Shown here in pieces: positions 22,980-33,050 of a stretch of 64,000 nt of DNA. Numbering within the stretch: position 1 is the first letter of the stretch; each line of letters opens with the position of its first letter. The notes beneath the pieces are model-generated. The model worked only from the letters and a program-made list of their open reading frames with translations. It was not told the DNA's origin and searched no databases. The DNA comes from Piliocolobus tephrosceles (lineage: Eukaryota; Chordata; Mammalia; Primates; Cercopithecidae): NCBI RefSeq assembly GCF_002776525.5, contig NC_045447.1, positions 21,226,965 through 21,290,964 of the forward strand, written 5' to 3'. A program made the position numbers and the translations under genes.

Positions 22980-23534
22980 CACAATTATTTTTAATGCTGT
23001 ATAGTTTGCTAAATAAAACTCTTTTAATAAGATCTGTAAAGGCTTAGTTCAGCCAGCAAGCAATACTGCACAAGCTGATCACCATTATGGATCAATGTTC
23101 AATCGAATGTTAGAATAAAATTTATCTTTAAAGAGGTGACATGTTGATCTGCCATTACCGGTTAACATCATAACTTGAAGTGGCTTATTAAATTTCATTA
23201 AGGCCTTAGGAACAGAAAATACAAGGATAGATGATGTTTCTTGGTGAGGATGGGTGGAACATAAAAGCTACCTAGAGAAGATCAAGTGGTTGGTAAGAGG
23301 AGCTTGTGATGGCGTTGATCATCTCACGTGGAATAGGAATGGATAAGAGGAATTAGCTCTGGGAACAGAACTACATGATGGGCAAAGGTGTCCACCGAGT
23401 TTCTTTCGCGTAGTCAACAAAATGTTTGAGCATATACAATGTAGCAGTGTATATGTTTTTATGCAATAGCATCTGCATATAAAAATAGCAAATGTGAAAA
23501 GCAGAGCCCTTGCCTCTGGAGATTATGTGTAGCG
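22980..23534. other. unique DNA, no gene seen
   Basis: No repeat or coding frame recognised. Confidence 0.45.
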
Positions 23535-23710
23535 CACTCTCTCTAAAGGTGTGTGACCCCCCTACCAGCATCATCAGTACCACCTGGGAACTTTTCAGAA
23601 ATGTAAATTCTTGAAGTCCACCCCAGACCTACTAAATCAGGAGCACTGGGATAGGACCCTCTAATCTATGTATTTAGGAGATTTTTAGATCCACTGGTCT
23701 AATGGAAAGT
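23535..23710 (-). mobile_element. MER20-like hAT DNA transposon remnant
   Basis: CATCAGTACCACCTGGGAAC, CAGAAATGTAAATTCTTG and CACCCCAGACCTACTAAATC follow the antisense MER20 consensus as I recall it. Non-autonomous; terminal repeats degraded. Confidence 0.65.
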
Positions 23711-23844
23711 GTTCTAAAACTTCTGTTCCTCAAAGCTATCCTGCTCCAGCAAGTGTGAGAGGAAAATAGCTTAAAATGGCAGGAAAGTTATTGACAAGGC
23801 TCCTTGATTCCTGCCTGTCCCTTTGCCTATACAAGTCATTTGGT

Positions 23845-24037
23845 TTCTCCTGCCTCAGCTTCCCAAGTAGCTGGGACTACAGCTCTAACCCAGGTCAGGA
23901 CAGGGATGTGATGTGACTGACACTTCTTACCCCACACATGGCCTCTGGTGACTGAAGGTTGACACTTTCACCAGCCCTCCCCCCAGGGTGCCCTGTCATC
24001 TCTCCTCCTAAAGCTGACAGCACATTGGCATTGCTGA
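23845..24037 (+). repeat. Templated insertion: Alu piece plus 155-bp copy
   Basis: 23845-23882 is a 38-bp Alu fragment matching 22777-22814 at 37 of 38 bases. It joins directly to 23883-24037, which matches 25493-25647 at 154 of 155 bases (the difference is T at 23994 against C at 25604). Both matches are in direct orientation. Confidence 0.85.
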
Positions 24038-24128
24038 TCATCTGTGATGTTGCCTGGTGCATGCAGTCCCAAACTTTCCTGCTCACCAGAACTACTGAAG
24101 AGTCATCTATTCATTCATTTATTCATTC

Positions 24129-24424
24129 ATTTTTTTTTTCTTTGAGGTGGGTCTCTCTCTGTTACCCAGCCTGGAGTGCAGTGGCACAATCTCGGCTCAC
24201 TACAACCTATACCTCCTGAGTTCAAGCGATTCTCCTGCCTCAGCCTCCTGAGTAGCTGGGACTATAGGCATGTGCCACCACACCTGCCTACTTTTTATAT
24301 TTTTAGTAGACACAGGGTTTCGCCATGTTGGCCAGGCTGGTCTCGAACTCCTGACCTCAGGTGATCTGCCTACCTCAGCCTCCCAAAATTCTGGGATTAC
24401 AGGCGTGAGCCACTGTGCCCAGCC
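24129..24424 (-). mobile_element. AluS-type SINE
   Basis: Complete antisense Alu ending TGTGCCCAGCC. Perfect 14-bp TSD TCATTTATTCATTC at 24115-24128 and 24425-24438. Confidence 0.92.
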
Positions 24425-25110
24425 TCATTTATTCATTCTACGAATATCTGGGAAATATTGACATTAGGCATTCATATAGGCATGAAGATGCAGTTGCAAA
24501 AAAGACAAGCATTATCTTTGCTCTTAAGGAGTTCAGAATCGGAATGGGATGTCAGAATATAAACAACATAAAATAATCATAAAAATTGCAAAAGCAAATG
24601 AAGTATTATAAGACAGTCTCTATGTGTTGTATGGTCAGGGGTGTAACTTAATCAGAGTCAAGAAGTACCTCTCTGAAGAAGTGATATTGAAGCTGAAGGA
24701 TGAATAGACATTACCGGAGAAGAGAGACCAGCCTTAGCAAAGTTCTAGAGAAAGACAAAACCTCACTGTGTTGAGGGCACTAAAAAGGGCAAGCATGAGT
24801 AGAGTGAAGAGAACAAAGGAAAAGCTGTCCTGGTTTGAGATTGAAATTATATAGGTTGTTCAAGACCAAAGCAAGGTAGCCTGGGAGGACACCAAGAAGA
24901 ACAGGGAAAGATGAAGGCTCAATTCAAGTTCAGATGGTCACTATGGCCTCAAAAAAAAAAAAAAAAAAAAAAGGAAAGAAAGAAATGGATGAGAGCAGAG
25001 CAATGAAGGCTGGAAGACCAGTTAGGACGATCTGCTGCTATAACCCAAGTAAGTATCCAAGTGATCGATAATAGCATGATGGGGTAGGGGAGTGTCAGGT
25101 AATGCAATAG
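24425..25110 (-). repeat. L2 LINE, antisense
   Basis: TTCTACGAATATCTGGGA, GACATTAGGCATTCATATAG, CTCTCTGAAGAAGTGATATT, GAGTAGAGTGAAGAGAACAA and GAAGACCAGTTAGGACGATC follow the reverse complement of L2. An A run sits at about 24951-24973. The Alu at 24129 inserted at its terminus. Confidence 0.7.
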
Positions 25111-26069
25111 CTTACAAAGCAGGGATCACTCCATTTACAATGGGTTGTCACTCACAGGAATAGCTTCCAAGCTATTCGGACCCAGAGATAACCCTGGACT
25201 TGGCAACTAGGTAGAGAGAAGGGGTATTCACCTATGTAATACTCTTTCAGTGACCTTAGGCAAGTCCTTGCTCGAAATATCTCCTCCTTTCTGCCACCAA
25301 TCCACTCTTACCCCTTAGTTTCTTTTTCCTAAGTGTTGCACTCCCACTGTTCTTTTAAAGTGCACATGCCCTGAGGAATTAAAGCTCTGAACAGTCTTTG
25401 AGAACGCTGATCACATCAGTTCCTTCCTGACAGAGGAGGGTTACAAGGTTCCTTGGTTACAAGGCTAATGCTCTGCTGTGACCCTGGTTTTCCTCTAACC
25501 CAGGTCAGGACAGGGATGTGATGTGACTGACACTTCTTACCCCACACATGGCCTCTGGTGACTGAAGGTTGACACTTTCACCAGCCCTCCCCCCAGGGTG
25601 CCCCGTCATCTCTCCTCCTAAAGCTGACAGCACATTGGCATTGCTGACAAATGACTCATTTTCAGCCACATAAAGTGGCTTCAATCTTCTCTTTTTGAAG
25701 TCTCACGGATTACCTCCTCCGCCTCCTGCTTTTCTGACAACTTCGCTCCAGCAGTGCCTTATGTTAAAAACCACACTTATTATGCCAGAGTGGGTCTGGC
25801 ACAATTAGAGTTCAGTTTCTATAACAGATGTTGATATGCCTGTAATGACCTGCTTGGCTCAATGCTCCTGCAGGCCTGTGACCTGCACAGCTAGTGTCAC
25901 AGGACCCAGTGCCCTGCCTGCAGAAATCCCATCTCCAAAGGGAGAAGAGACTGTCCCTCCTTCTGCCTTCTTTTAATTATATTTGAATGTGGGGTGCCAC
26001 CATGAACTGTCACCCAAGTCAGAAACCAAGGTGCTCATTCAGATATCTTCCCCACCTTTATCCCTCTTA
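25111..26069. other. unique DNA holding the duplication partner
   Basis: Contains 25493-25647. No repeat or coding frame recognised. Confidence 0.5.
25493..25647 (+). repeat. Probable source of the 155-bp copy
   Basis: 99.4 % identical to 23883-24037. Its flanks show no Alu scar, so this is more likely the original location. Confidence 0.8.
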
Positions 26070-26740
26070 GCCAGTCACCAAGTTTCCTTCTTTCTTTGGC
26101 TTTGACATCTCTCCAAAGGCCCACCACCATGCCCCTGGATCACACTACCATCACCCTTCTTTTAGAATATTGAACAATCCTCCATCCGTATCTCTGCCTC
26201 CAGTCCTGCCCTTCCAAAACAGGCTCCAAAGTAATGGTTCTAAAATGCAGAATTATTCATGTACACTCACTGCTCTCAATCCTTTAATAGCATCCCATTG
26301 ACCTTGGGATAAAGGCTTCAGCTTAGAATTCAAAGTTCTCTCCAAAGGCCTCTCTTGCTTCTTTACTCCAGACCACCTCCACCCAAAATCTGTTATGCAA
26401 GTAGGTATCAAACTATCTGGAGGTTGCCTCATACACCCTATTCCTGGGTTCCTTTATATCTTTGCTCAAGCTTGTTCTTACCTGGAATTCCTGGTTTTCC
26501 TTTTTCTTTGCCTCACTAATATCTTCTCATTCTGCAGGGCTCATTTCACCTCCAGATAATCTTTCATGAAATGCCCTCCTCAAAGGTATTAAGAGCCCCT
26601 TTTTGAGACTGAAAGAGTCTATGTTCCCCTCTATCCTGCCATCAATCTCATTAATATATTGGTTCTTTTGCTTGTCTTCTGTCCCACTGAACTATGAGCT
26701 CTTTGAAGGCACAAGTGGTGCCTTAGGCAACCCAGCACAC
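26070..26740 (+). repeat. L2 LINE, long fragment
   Basis: Sense L2 in order: CAATCCTTTAATAGCATCCC, CCTTGGGATAAAGGCTTCAG, TTTGCTCAAGCTTGTTCTTA, CAGGGCTCATTTCACCTCC, GAACTATGAGCTCTTTGAAG. About 670 bp. Confidence 0.7.
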
Positions 26741-26809
26741 CCAGAGACATACAGAGCAAAAGGTAATTGACTATGGAACTCATCCTTCCAGCCTGCAGTT
26801 CAGCTTTGA

Positions 26810-27000
26810 TAATGGTTAGTATGTGCATCGTGGTCCTCCATATATGACACATTTTAGCATCTGCCAGCCCATTTAATCTTCACAACAAAACTGTAAGGAA
26901 GTCATTTGAACTGATTTTACAGATGAGAAAACTGAGCCTCAGGGAGGTGGAAAAACTTGCTTGTTTTCACGCAGCTAGACAGAAGGCAGTGCAGTATTTG
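26810..27000 (-). repeat. MIR SINE
   Basis: CATTTAATCTTCACAACAAA then TTACAGATGAGAAAACTGAG and TTTTCACGCAGCTAGACAG, a clear antisense MIR. Confidence 0.8.
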
Positions 27001-27194
27001 CTGAGGGACATCTACATGGATTTGGGTAAGAAAACATTATCACTATAGAGTTAAGCCATGAAGAATTGGAAAGAATTTGTCAGTTGGAGTAAAGTGGGGT
27101 AAAGTGGGAAGATTATTCCCAAAACACAAAAAGTGTATTTCTAAATATCGATGTCATCATGAACAAAGGCACACAGCTATGAGGGAGAGATGCG

Positions 27195-27360
27195 ATTAAA
27201 AATAAAGTCCTAGTCTGAATACATTTCTACCAATTACTAGCTGTGTGATCTGGAAGAGTTGCCTAACCTCAGATTTTTCATATGTAAAATGAGAATAATA
27301 AAAGCTCCAAAGGCCTTAGATTAATATAAAGATACAATTAAATACATGTGTATTACACAT
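27195..27360 (+). repeat. MIR SINE
   Basis: CAATTACTAGCTGTGTGATC then GTTGCCTAACCTCAGATTTT and ATGTAAAATGAGAATAATAA, a clear sense MIR. Confidence 0.8.
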
Positions 27361-27372
27361 TATATACAACTC

Positions 27373-27398
27373 TGTGTGTGTGTGTGTGTGTGTGTGTG
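27373..27398 (+). repeat. (TG)13 microsatellite
   Basis: Thirteen perfect TG units. Confidence 0.97.
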
Positions 27399-27469
27399 CA
27401 TGCGGGTATCTTCCTAAGAAAATACTCTGACAAGCAGCAATGGCTCAATACATGTTAGCTATTTCTAGT

Positions 27470-27995
27470 AATGCTATTCCAATTATCTATTGTTATGAAA
27501 GAAACTACTCCAAAGCATAATACTATCAAACAACCATTGTTTTGTGCATCACAAGAACTCAGTAGAAGAGTTGTCTCCGATCTATGCAGTATGAACTGGA
27601 GCACCCACTTCCAGGATGACTTCTTCACTCACTCACCTGGTGCTTATGGGCTGGGTTGTCATCTGTGTAGGGGAAAGGTGGTACTTGTCAGCCAGGTATC
27701 CAGCTCAGGCTGTTGACGAGGGTAGCGGCAAAGACCAGAGTGATCAGGATGTTCTCTCCATGTGTCTCAGGTTTATCCCTGAGTCGTGACTTGTTTCCCA
27801 GAGGGGAAAGAGACATGAGCAGAATCTACAAGGCTTCTTACGAGATAGCTTCAGAAGTTACAGAAAGTCCCTTCTGACACATTTTGCTGGTCAAATAAGT
27901 AGGACAGCCATCCCAGATTCCAAGGGAGACAATTAGATTCTACCTTTCAATGAGAGGTTGACAAGGAATTTGTGGCCATCTTCAATATACCACAC
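27470..27995 (+). repeat. Old LTR-like repeat (MLT2-like, tentative)
   Basis: AATTATCTATTGTTATGAAA, AAACTACTCCAAAGCATAAT and the end GAATTTGTGGCCATCTTCAA match a common old mammalian LTR-like repeat, related to 12410-12910. Confidence 0.4.
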
Positions 27996-27999
27996 AACT

Positions 28000-28640
28000 G
28001 GTACTACTAGTGGTGCTACTAGCACTATTATGGCATTTAGAAGTGACTGCAGTCATTCCACTGCGATGAGCATACAGAGTGTACATAAAAAAGGGATGAC
28101 TGGGGGATGAAGCCGCTGAGAAACTGCTACACCGACGTGGTAGAGTAGAAGCAGTAACATTCTAGTCTCTTCAATACACCCCACAAAGCCAGTGAGAACT
28201 AAGCAAGTGAATTTCCCAACCCCAGGGGGTGCATGTATAAACCAGGGAGTCAGAAGCTACACTCTGAAAAAGAGTGAGACCGCTAGGAGTATCCCTGGGA
28301 TTTCTTTTCTGACTCACCTGAAATGAAGCAACCTACTCTCCCTAGCCTCTTTCTTTCTCTTACCTGATGGAGGTCACACTGAGTTATTTTTCCAAACTTT
28401 GGAGGTAAGAGAATCAAAGGTCTCGGCTATCTTGGCCATCACAAGCCAGAGTTACTCATGGGGAACAAGGCAGGAAGCATAAAGACGACACAGCAAAGCA
28501 GATGTTGTACATAAAAGACACTTTCCAGCACAATGTAGTTCACATTTCTTCCCTTACTTACTGTGCTGATTTTTTTTTAACCATATGGGTTTTTGTCGCC
28601 ACAAGATATGTATGACCTCTTTTCTCAGTTCATTGATCTG
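28000..28640. other. unique DNA, no gene seen
   Basis: No repeat or coding frame recognised. Confidence 0.45.
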
Positions 28641-28646
28641 GTAAAA

Positions 28647-28682
28647 CACACACGCACACACACACTCACACACACACACACT
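28647..28682 (+). repeat. (CA)n microsatellite, interrupted
   Basis: ACACACACGCACACACACAC followed by CTCACACACAC. Confidence 0.9.
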
Positions 28683-28824
28683 TATCTTTGGGGACGACCT
28701 GTTCTTACCTGTTAATTCTATTAATGTCCCTGTTATAAAGGCTATAGTCTAAGAGAGATCTATATAATTTAATGACATCTCCTGTACTTCTGTTCTTATT
28801 AATTCCTGACACAATGACACCAAT

Positions 28825-28910
28825 AACACATACAAAATTAAATGCATTTTTAAAAGTACATTCAAAGAACACATACAAAATTAAATGCATTTTTAAAAGT
28901 ACATTCAAAG
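28825..28910 (+). repeat. Perfect 43-bp tandem duplication
   Basis: A 43-bp unit beginning AACACATACAAAATTAAATG occurs at 28825-28867 and 28868-28910 without a mismatch. Confidence 0.95.
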
Positions 28911-28911
28911 A

Positions 28912-29330
28912 CATGCTTTCACACACACATATATTTCATTCCCAAACATATCCCCATTTGGATAATAAATTACATGTTTGCCTAACTGTCAAACATACAA
29001 AGTACACCGGTGCAAAACATACTGTTCACAGGCAAGCACACAAACACATAGAAACACACTAAATTCCCCTTCTCCTTGCAAATACACACAAAGATAATCA
29101 ACCACTCTAAAATGCACACACAAACACACACACGCTCATAATAATACAGAGATACCCTCAATTTCTAAATGCACACTTTCAAATCCTTGCCTAAATCATC
29201 CTCCCTGTACAAATAGCACACACCCATTCACATATTAATACTAACAGACTCTCATACCCACAAACATGCAAGAGAGAAATCTAGGAAAACAACACACACA
29301 CAAAAAGAAAAAATATATATAAACATGTAG
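28912..29330 (+). repeat. Degenerate CA-rich region
   Basis: Repeated short ACACACA, CAAACACA and CATACA runs in otherwise unique DNA, C/A-rich on the plus strand. The frame at 28772-29062 reads it. Confidence 0.6.
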
Positions 29331-29556
29331 ACTAATGCACTCTCTCAGTATTCCCTGCACATGTGACACCTCTAAGGAGGCTGTTGATAGATCCTGGACA
29401 CATAAAAATGCCCATGTTCAAATGAACTTCTCCATACCCACATATTACAGACAAATCCAAGCATATCCTTTTTTTAATTGGGGTAGAATCAAGCGTCTAC
29501 TTTCAAATACAAAATCACACATAGAATATAATAAATAAAACATATTCATGCATAAT

Positions 29557-29584
29557 CACACACACACACACACACACACACACA
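29557..29584 (+). repeat. (CA)14 microsatellite
   Basis: Fourteen perfect CA units. Confidence 0.97.
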
Positions 29585-29894
29585 ACTTCTGGCCTTAAGT
29601 TCTCTTCTTCCACCAATACTGTCTCTCATTTCATCTTAAAATCCAGCCTTCACTCAGAAGATCATCTTTATGGAAATCTTCCCATAAACAAACAAGTCCT
29701 CTCTTTTTAACACAAATGTCCTAGTGCAGACAATCCCTCTGCCCGAGATGGCTCCTGACTCCCTGGTGTCCCAGACTAACTGTCCTGGCCACCAACAAAG
29801 ACTCCAGAAACACCATTGCAATTCTTTAATTGGCCTCAATTTAGACAGACTAATAGCTCTAGAAATCTCAGAGGACAAAAAGATAACACTTAAC
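29585..29894. other. unique DNA, no gene seen
   Basis: Overlapping frames on both strands (29654-30061 minus, 29724-30032 plus) run into the L1 at 29908 and have no recognised product. Confidence 0.5.
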
Positions 29895-29907
29895 AAGGAT
29901 GGCTGCT

Positions 29908-30257
29908 TAAAAAGGAACAAGGTCATGTCCTTTGCAGGGACAAGGATGGAGCTCGAAACCATTTTACTCAGCAAACTAACACAGAAACAGAAAACCAGAC
30001 ACCACATGTTCTCACTTTTAAGTGGGAGCTGAACACATGGACACAGGGCAGACAACAACACACACTGGGGCCTGTCATCGGGTGAATGGGGAGTGGGGAG
30101 AGGGAGAGCATGAGGAAAAATAGCTAATGCATGCTAGGCTTAATATCTACATGGTGGATTGACAGGTGCAGCAAACCACCATGGCACACATTTACTTACG
30201 TAACAAACCTACACATCTTGCACATGTATCCCTGAAGTTAATATAAAATAAAATAAA
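29908..30257 (+). mobile_element. 5'-truncated L1 3' end
   Basis: Sense L1 ORF2 end and 3'UTR: GTCATGTCCTTTGCAGGGAC, CACCACATGTTCTCACTTTT, GGGGCCTGTCATCGGGTG, ending in an AAAATAAAATAAAA tail. A 13-bp TSD AAGGATGRCTGCT (one mismatch) lies at 29895-29907 and 30258-30270. It looks older than the L1s at 30619 and 36699. Confidence 0.9.
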
Positions 30258-30601
30258 AAGGATGACTGCTAACACTGAAAGCAAAGGGCCAGGTGCTGAG
30301 GGAAACAATTGTACCTTGAGTCAGGATGTCGGCTCTAGTCTTATTTCTGCCACAAATTTGCTGGGGGACCTAGGACAAATTCCTCTCACTCCCTGGCCCT
30401 TGTCTCTTCACCTGTGAAATTAAATTTTGGACATGAGGTTCTGTTTTCTAAGCTCTTAAAGCTGTAATCCAAAGTATGTGAACATTTCTGGACCAAAAAC
30501 TGCTAGCAGGTAAAAACTGTTATTTTGATTAGAAAAGGGCACTGAATCCTTCTGCCTGAATCCTTAAGTGGTATAGGAAAAGGTGTGCAAAATTCGGAAT
30601 T
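30258..30601. other. unique DNA between two L1 insertions
   Basis: A MIR-like 'GGGGGACCTAGGACAAATTC' near 30363 may be a diverged sense MIR. No gene recognised. Confidence 0.4.
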
Positions 30602-30618
30602 AAAAAAAATCTCAGTTC

Positions 30619-32417
30619 TTTGGAAGTTCTGGCTAGGGTAATCAGGCAAGGAAAGAAATAAAGGGTATTCAGTTAGGAAAAGACAAAGTCATATTGTCCC
30701 TGTTTGCAGATAACATGATAGTATATTTAGAAAACCCCATTTTCTCAGCCCAAAATCTCCTTAAAGCTGATAAGCAACTTCAGCAAAGTCTCAGGATACA
30801 AAATCAATGTGCAAAAATCACATGCATTCTTATACACCAGTAACAGACAAACAGAGAGCCAAATCATGAATGAACTCCTATTCACAATAGCTTCAAAGAG
30901 AATAAAATACCTAGGAATCCAACTTACAAGGGATGTAAAGGATCTGTTCAAGGAGAACTCAGTGAAATAAAAGAGGACACAAACAAATGGAAGAACATAC
31001 CATGCTCAAGGATAGGAAGAATCAATATTCTGAAAATGGCCATACTGCCCAAGGTAATTTATAGATTCAATGCCATCCCCATTAAGGTACCAATGACTTT
31101 CTTCACAGAATTGGAAAAAACTGCTTTAAAGTTCATATGGAACCAAAAAAGAGCCCGCATTGCCAAGACAATCCTAAGCCAAAAGAACAAAGCTGGAGGC
31201 ATCACACTACCTGACTTCAAACTATACTACAAGGCTACAGTAACCAAAACAGCATGGTACTGGTACCAAAACAGAGATATAGACCAATGGAACAGAACAG
31301 AGCCCTCAGAAATAATACCACACATCTACAGCCATCTGATCTTTGACAAACCTGACAAAAACAAGAAATGCGGAAAGGATTCCCTATTTAATAAATGGTG
31401 CTGGGAAAATTGGCTAGCCATAAGTAGAAAGCTGAAACTGGATCCTTTCCTTACTCCTTATACGAAAATTAATTTAAGATGGATTAGAGACTTAAATGTT
31501 AGACCTAATACCATAAAAACCCTAGAAGAAAACCTAGGTGGTACCATTCAGGACATAGGCATGGGCAAGGACTTCATGTCTAAAACACCAAAAGCAATGG
31601 CAACAAAAGCCAAAATTGACAAATGAGATCTAATTAAACTAAAGAGCTTCTGCACAGCAAAAGAAACTACCATCAGAGTGAACAGGCAACCTACCGAATG
31701 GGAGAAAATTTTTGCAATCTACTCATCTGACAAAGGGCTAATATCAAGAACCTATAAAGAACTCAGTCAAATTTACAAGAAAAAACCAACCCCATCAAAA
31801 AGTGGGCAAAGGATATGAACAGACACTTCTCAAAAGAAGACATTCATACAGCCAACAGACACATGAAGAAATGCTTGTCATCACTCACCATCAGAAAAAT
31901 GCAAATCAAAACCACAATGAGATACCATCTCACACCAGTTAGAATGGCAATCATTAAAAACTCAGGAAACAACACGTGCTGGAGAGGATGTGGAGAAATG
32001 GGAACACTTCTACACCGTTGGTGGGACTGTAAACTAGTTCAACCATTGTGAAAAACAGTGTGGTGGTTCCTCAAGGATCTAGAACTAGAAATATCATTTG
32101 ACCCAGCCATCCCATTACTGGGGATATACCCAAAGGATTATAAGTCATGCTGCTATAAAGACACATGCACACGTATGTTTATTGTGGCACTATTCACAAT
32201 AGCAAAGACTTAGAATCAACCCAAATGTCCATCAGTGACAGACTGGATTAAGAAAATGTGGCACATATACACCATGGAATACTATGCAGCCATAAAAATG
32301 GATGAGTTTGTGTCCTTTGTAGGGACATGGATGCAGCTGGGAACCATCATTCTCAGCAAACTATCACAAGAACAGAAAACCAAACACCACATGTTCTCAC
32401 TCATAGGTGGGAACTGA
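30619..32417 (+). pseudogene. L1 ORF2 C-terminal fragment, broken
   Basis: Corresponds to about codons 671-1275 of L1 ORF2p: the end of the reverse transcriptase and the C-terminal region. The RT motif reads FADN here, not FADD, so the second catalytic-pair Asp is changed. The longest open piece is 31036-31626, ended by TGA at 31624-31626, where an intact L1 has Trp. A frameshift near 31780 (a shortened A/C-rich stretch) moves the next piece, 31815-32051, into another frame. The frame around the Cys motif is still visible, with Cys, Cys, His and Cys in place, and the last piece is 32235-32417. It lacks the endonuclease and cannot make a working protein. Confidence 0.9.
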
Positions 32418-32652
32418 ACAATGAGATCACTTGGACTCGGGAAGGGGAACATCACACACCGGGGCCTATCATGGGGAAGGGGTGGGGGAGGGATTGCATT
32501 GGGAGTTAAACCTGATGTAAATGATGAGTTGATGGGTGCTGACGAGTTGATGGGTGCAGCACACCAACACGGCACAAGTATACGTATGTAACAAACCTGC
32601 ATGTTATGCACATGTACCCTAGAATTTAAAGTATAAGAATAAAAAAAAAAAA
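30619..32652 (+). mobile_element. L1 unit 1, 5'-truncated at ORF2 codon ~671
   Basis: Begins inside the reverse transcriptase domain, runs through the ORF2 stop at 32415-32417, a 3'UTR with the duplicated GTTGATGGGTGCTGA segment, and a 12-A tail (32641-32652). It shares that 3'UTR signature with the full-length L1 at 36699. Confidence 0.9.
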
Positions 32653-33033
32653 GAAAATGTGGCACATATACACTATGGAATACTATGCAGCCATAAAAAA
32701 GGATGAGTTCATGTCCTTTATAGGGACATGGATGCAGCTGGAAATCATCATTCTCAGCAAACTATCACAAGAACAGAAAACCAATTACTGCATGTTCTCA
32801 CTCATAGGTGGGAATTGAACACTGAGATCACTTGGACACAGGAAGGGGAACATCACACACTGGGTCCTATTGTGGCGAGGTGGGAGGGGGGAGGGATAGC
32901 ATTAGGAGATATACCTAATGTAAATGACGAGTTAATGGGTGCAGCACACCAACATGGCACATGTACACATATGTAACAAACCTGCACGTTGTGCACATGT
33001 ACTCTAGAACTTAAAGTATAATTAAAAAAAAGA
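32653..33033 (+). mobile_element. L1 unit 2, second 3' end from another subfamily
   Basis: Starts at about ORF2 codon 1222 (AAAATGTGGCACATATACAC), reaches the ORF2 stop at 32816-32818, then a 3'UTR without the unit-1 duplication (GACGAGTTAATGGGTGCAGC) and an A-rich tail. The differing 3'UTR shows it is not a tandem copy of unit 1. Confidence 0.85.
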
Positions 33034-33050
33034 AAAAAAAATCTCAGTTC

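Larger units (their letters stand above)
30602..33050 (+). mobile_element. Composite L1 insertion with one TSD
   Basis: The TSD AAAAAAAATCTCAGTTC is at 30602-30618 and again at 33034-33050, and no copy lies between. The insert has two consecutive L1 3' ends: unit 1 at 30619-32652 and unit 2 at 32653-33033. The A-rich start of the TSD fits L1 endonuclease nicking. Confidence 0.85.

Noticed and set aside
29654..30061. 135-codon minus frame
   Set aside because: Half of it is antisense L1 and the other half has no recognised family.
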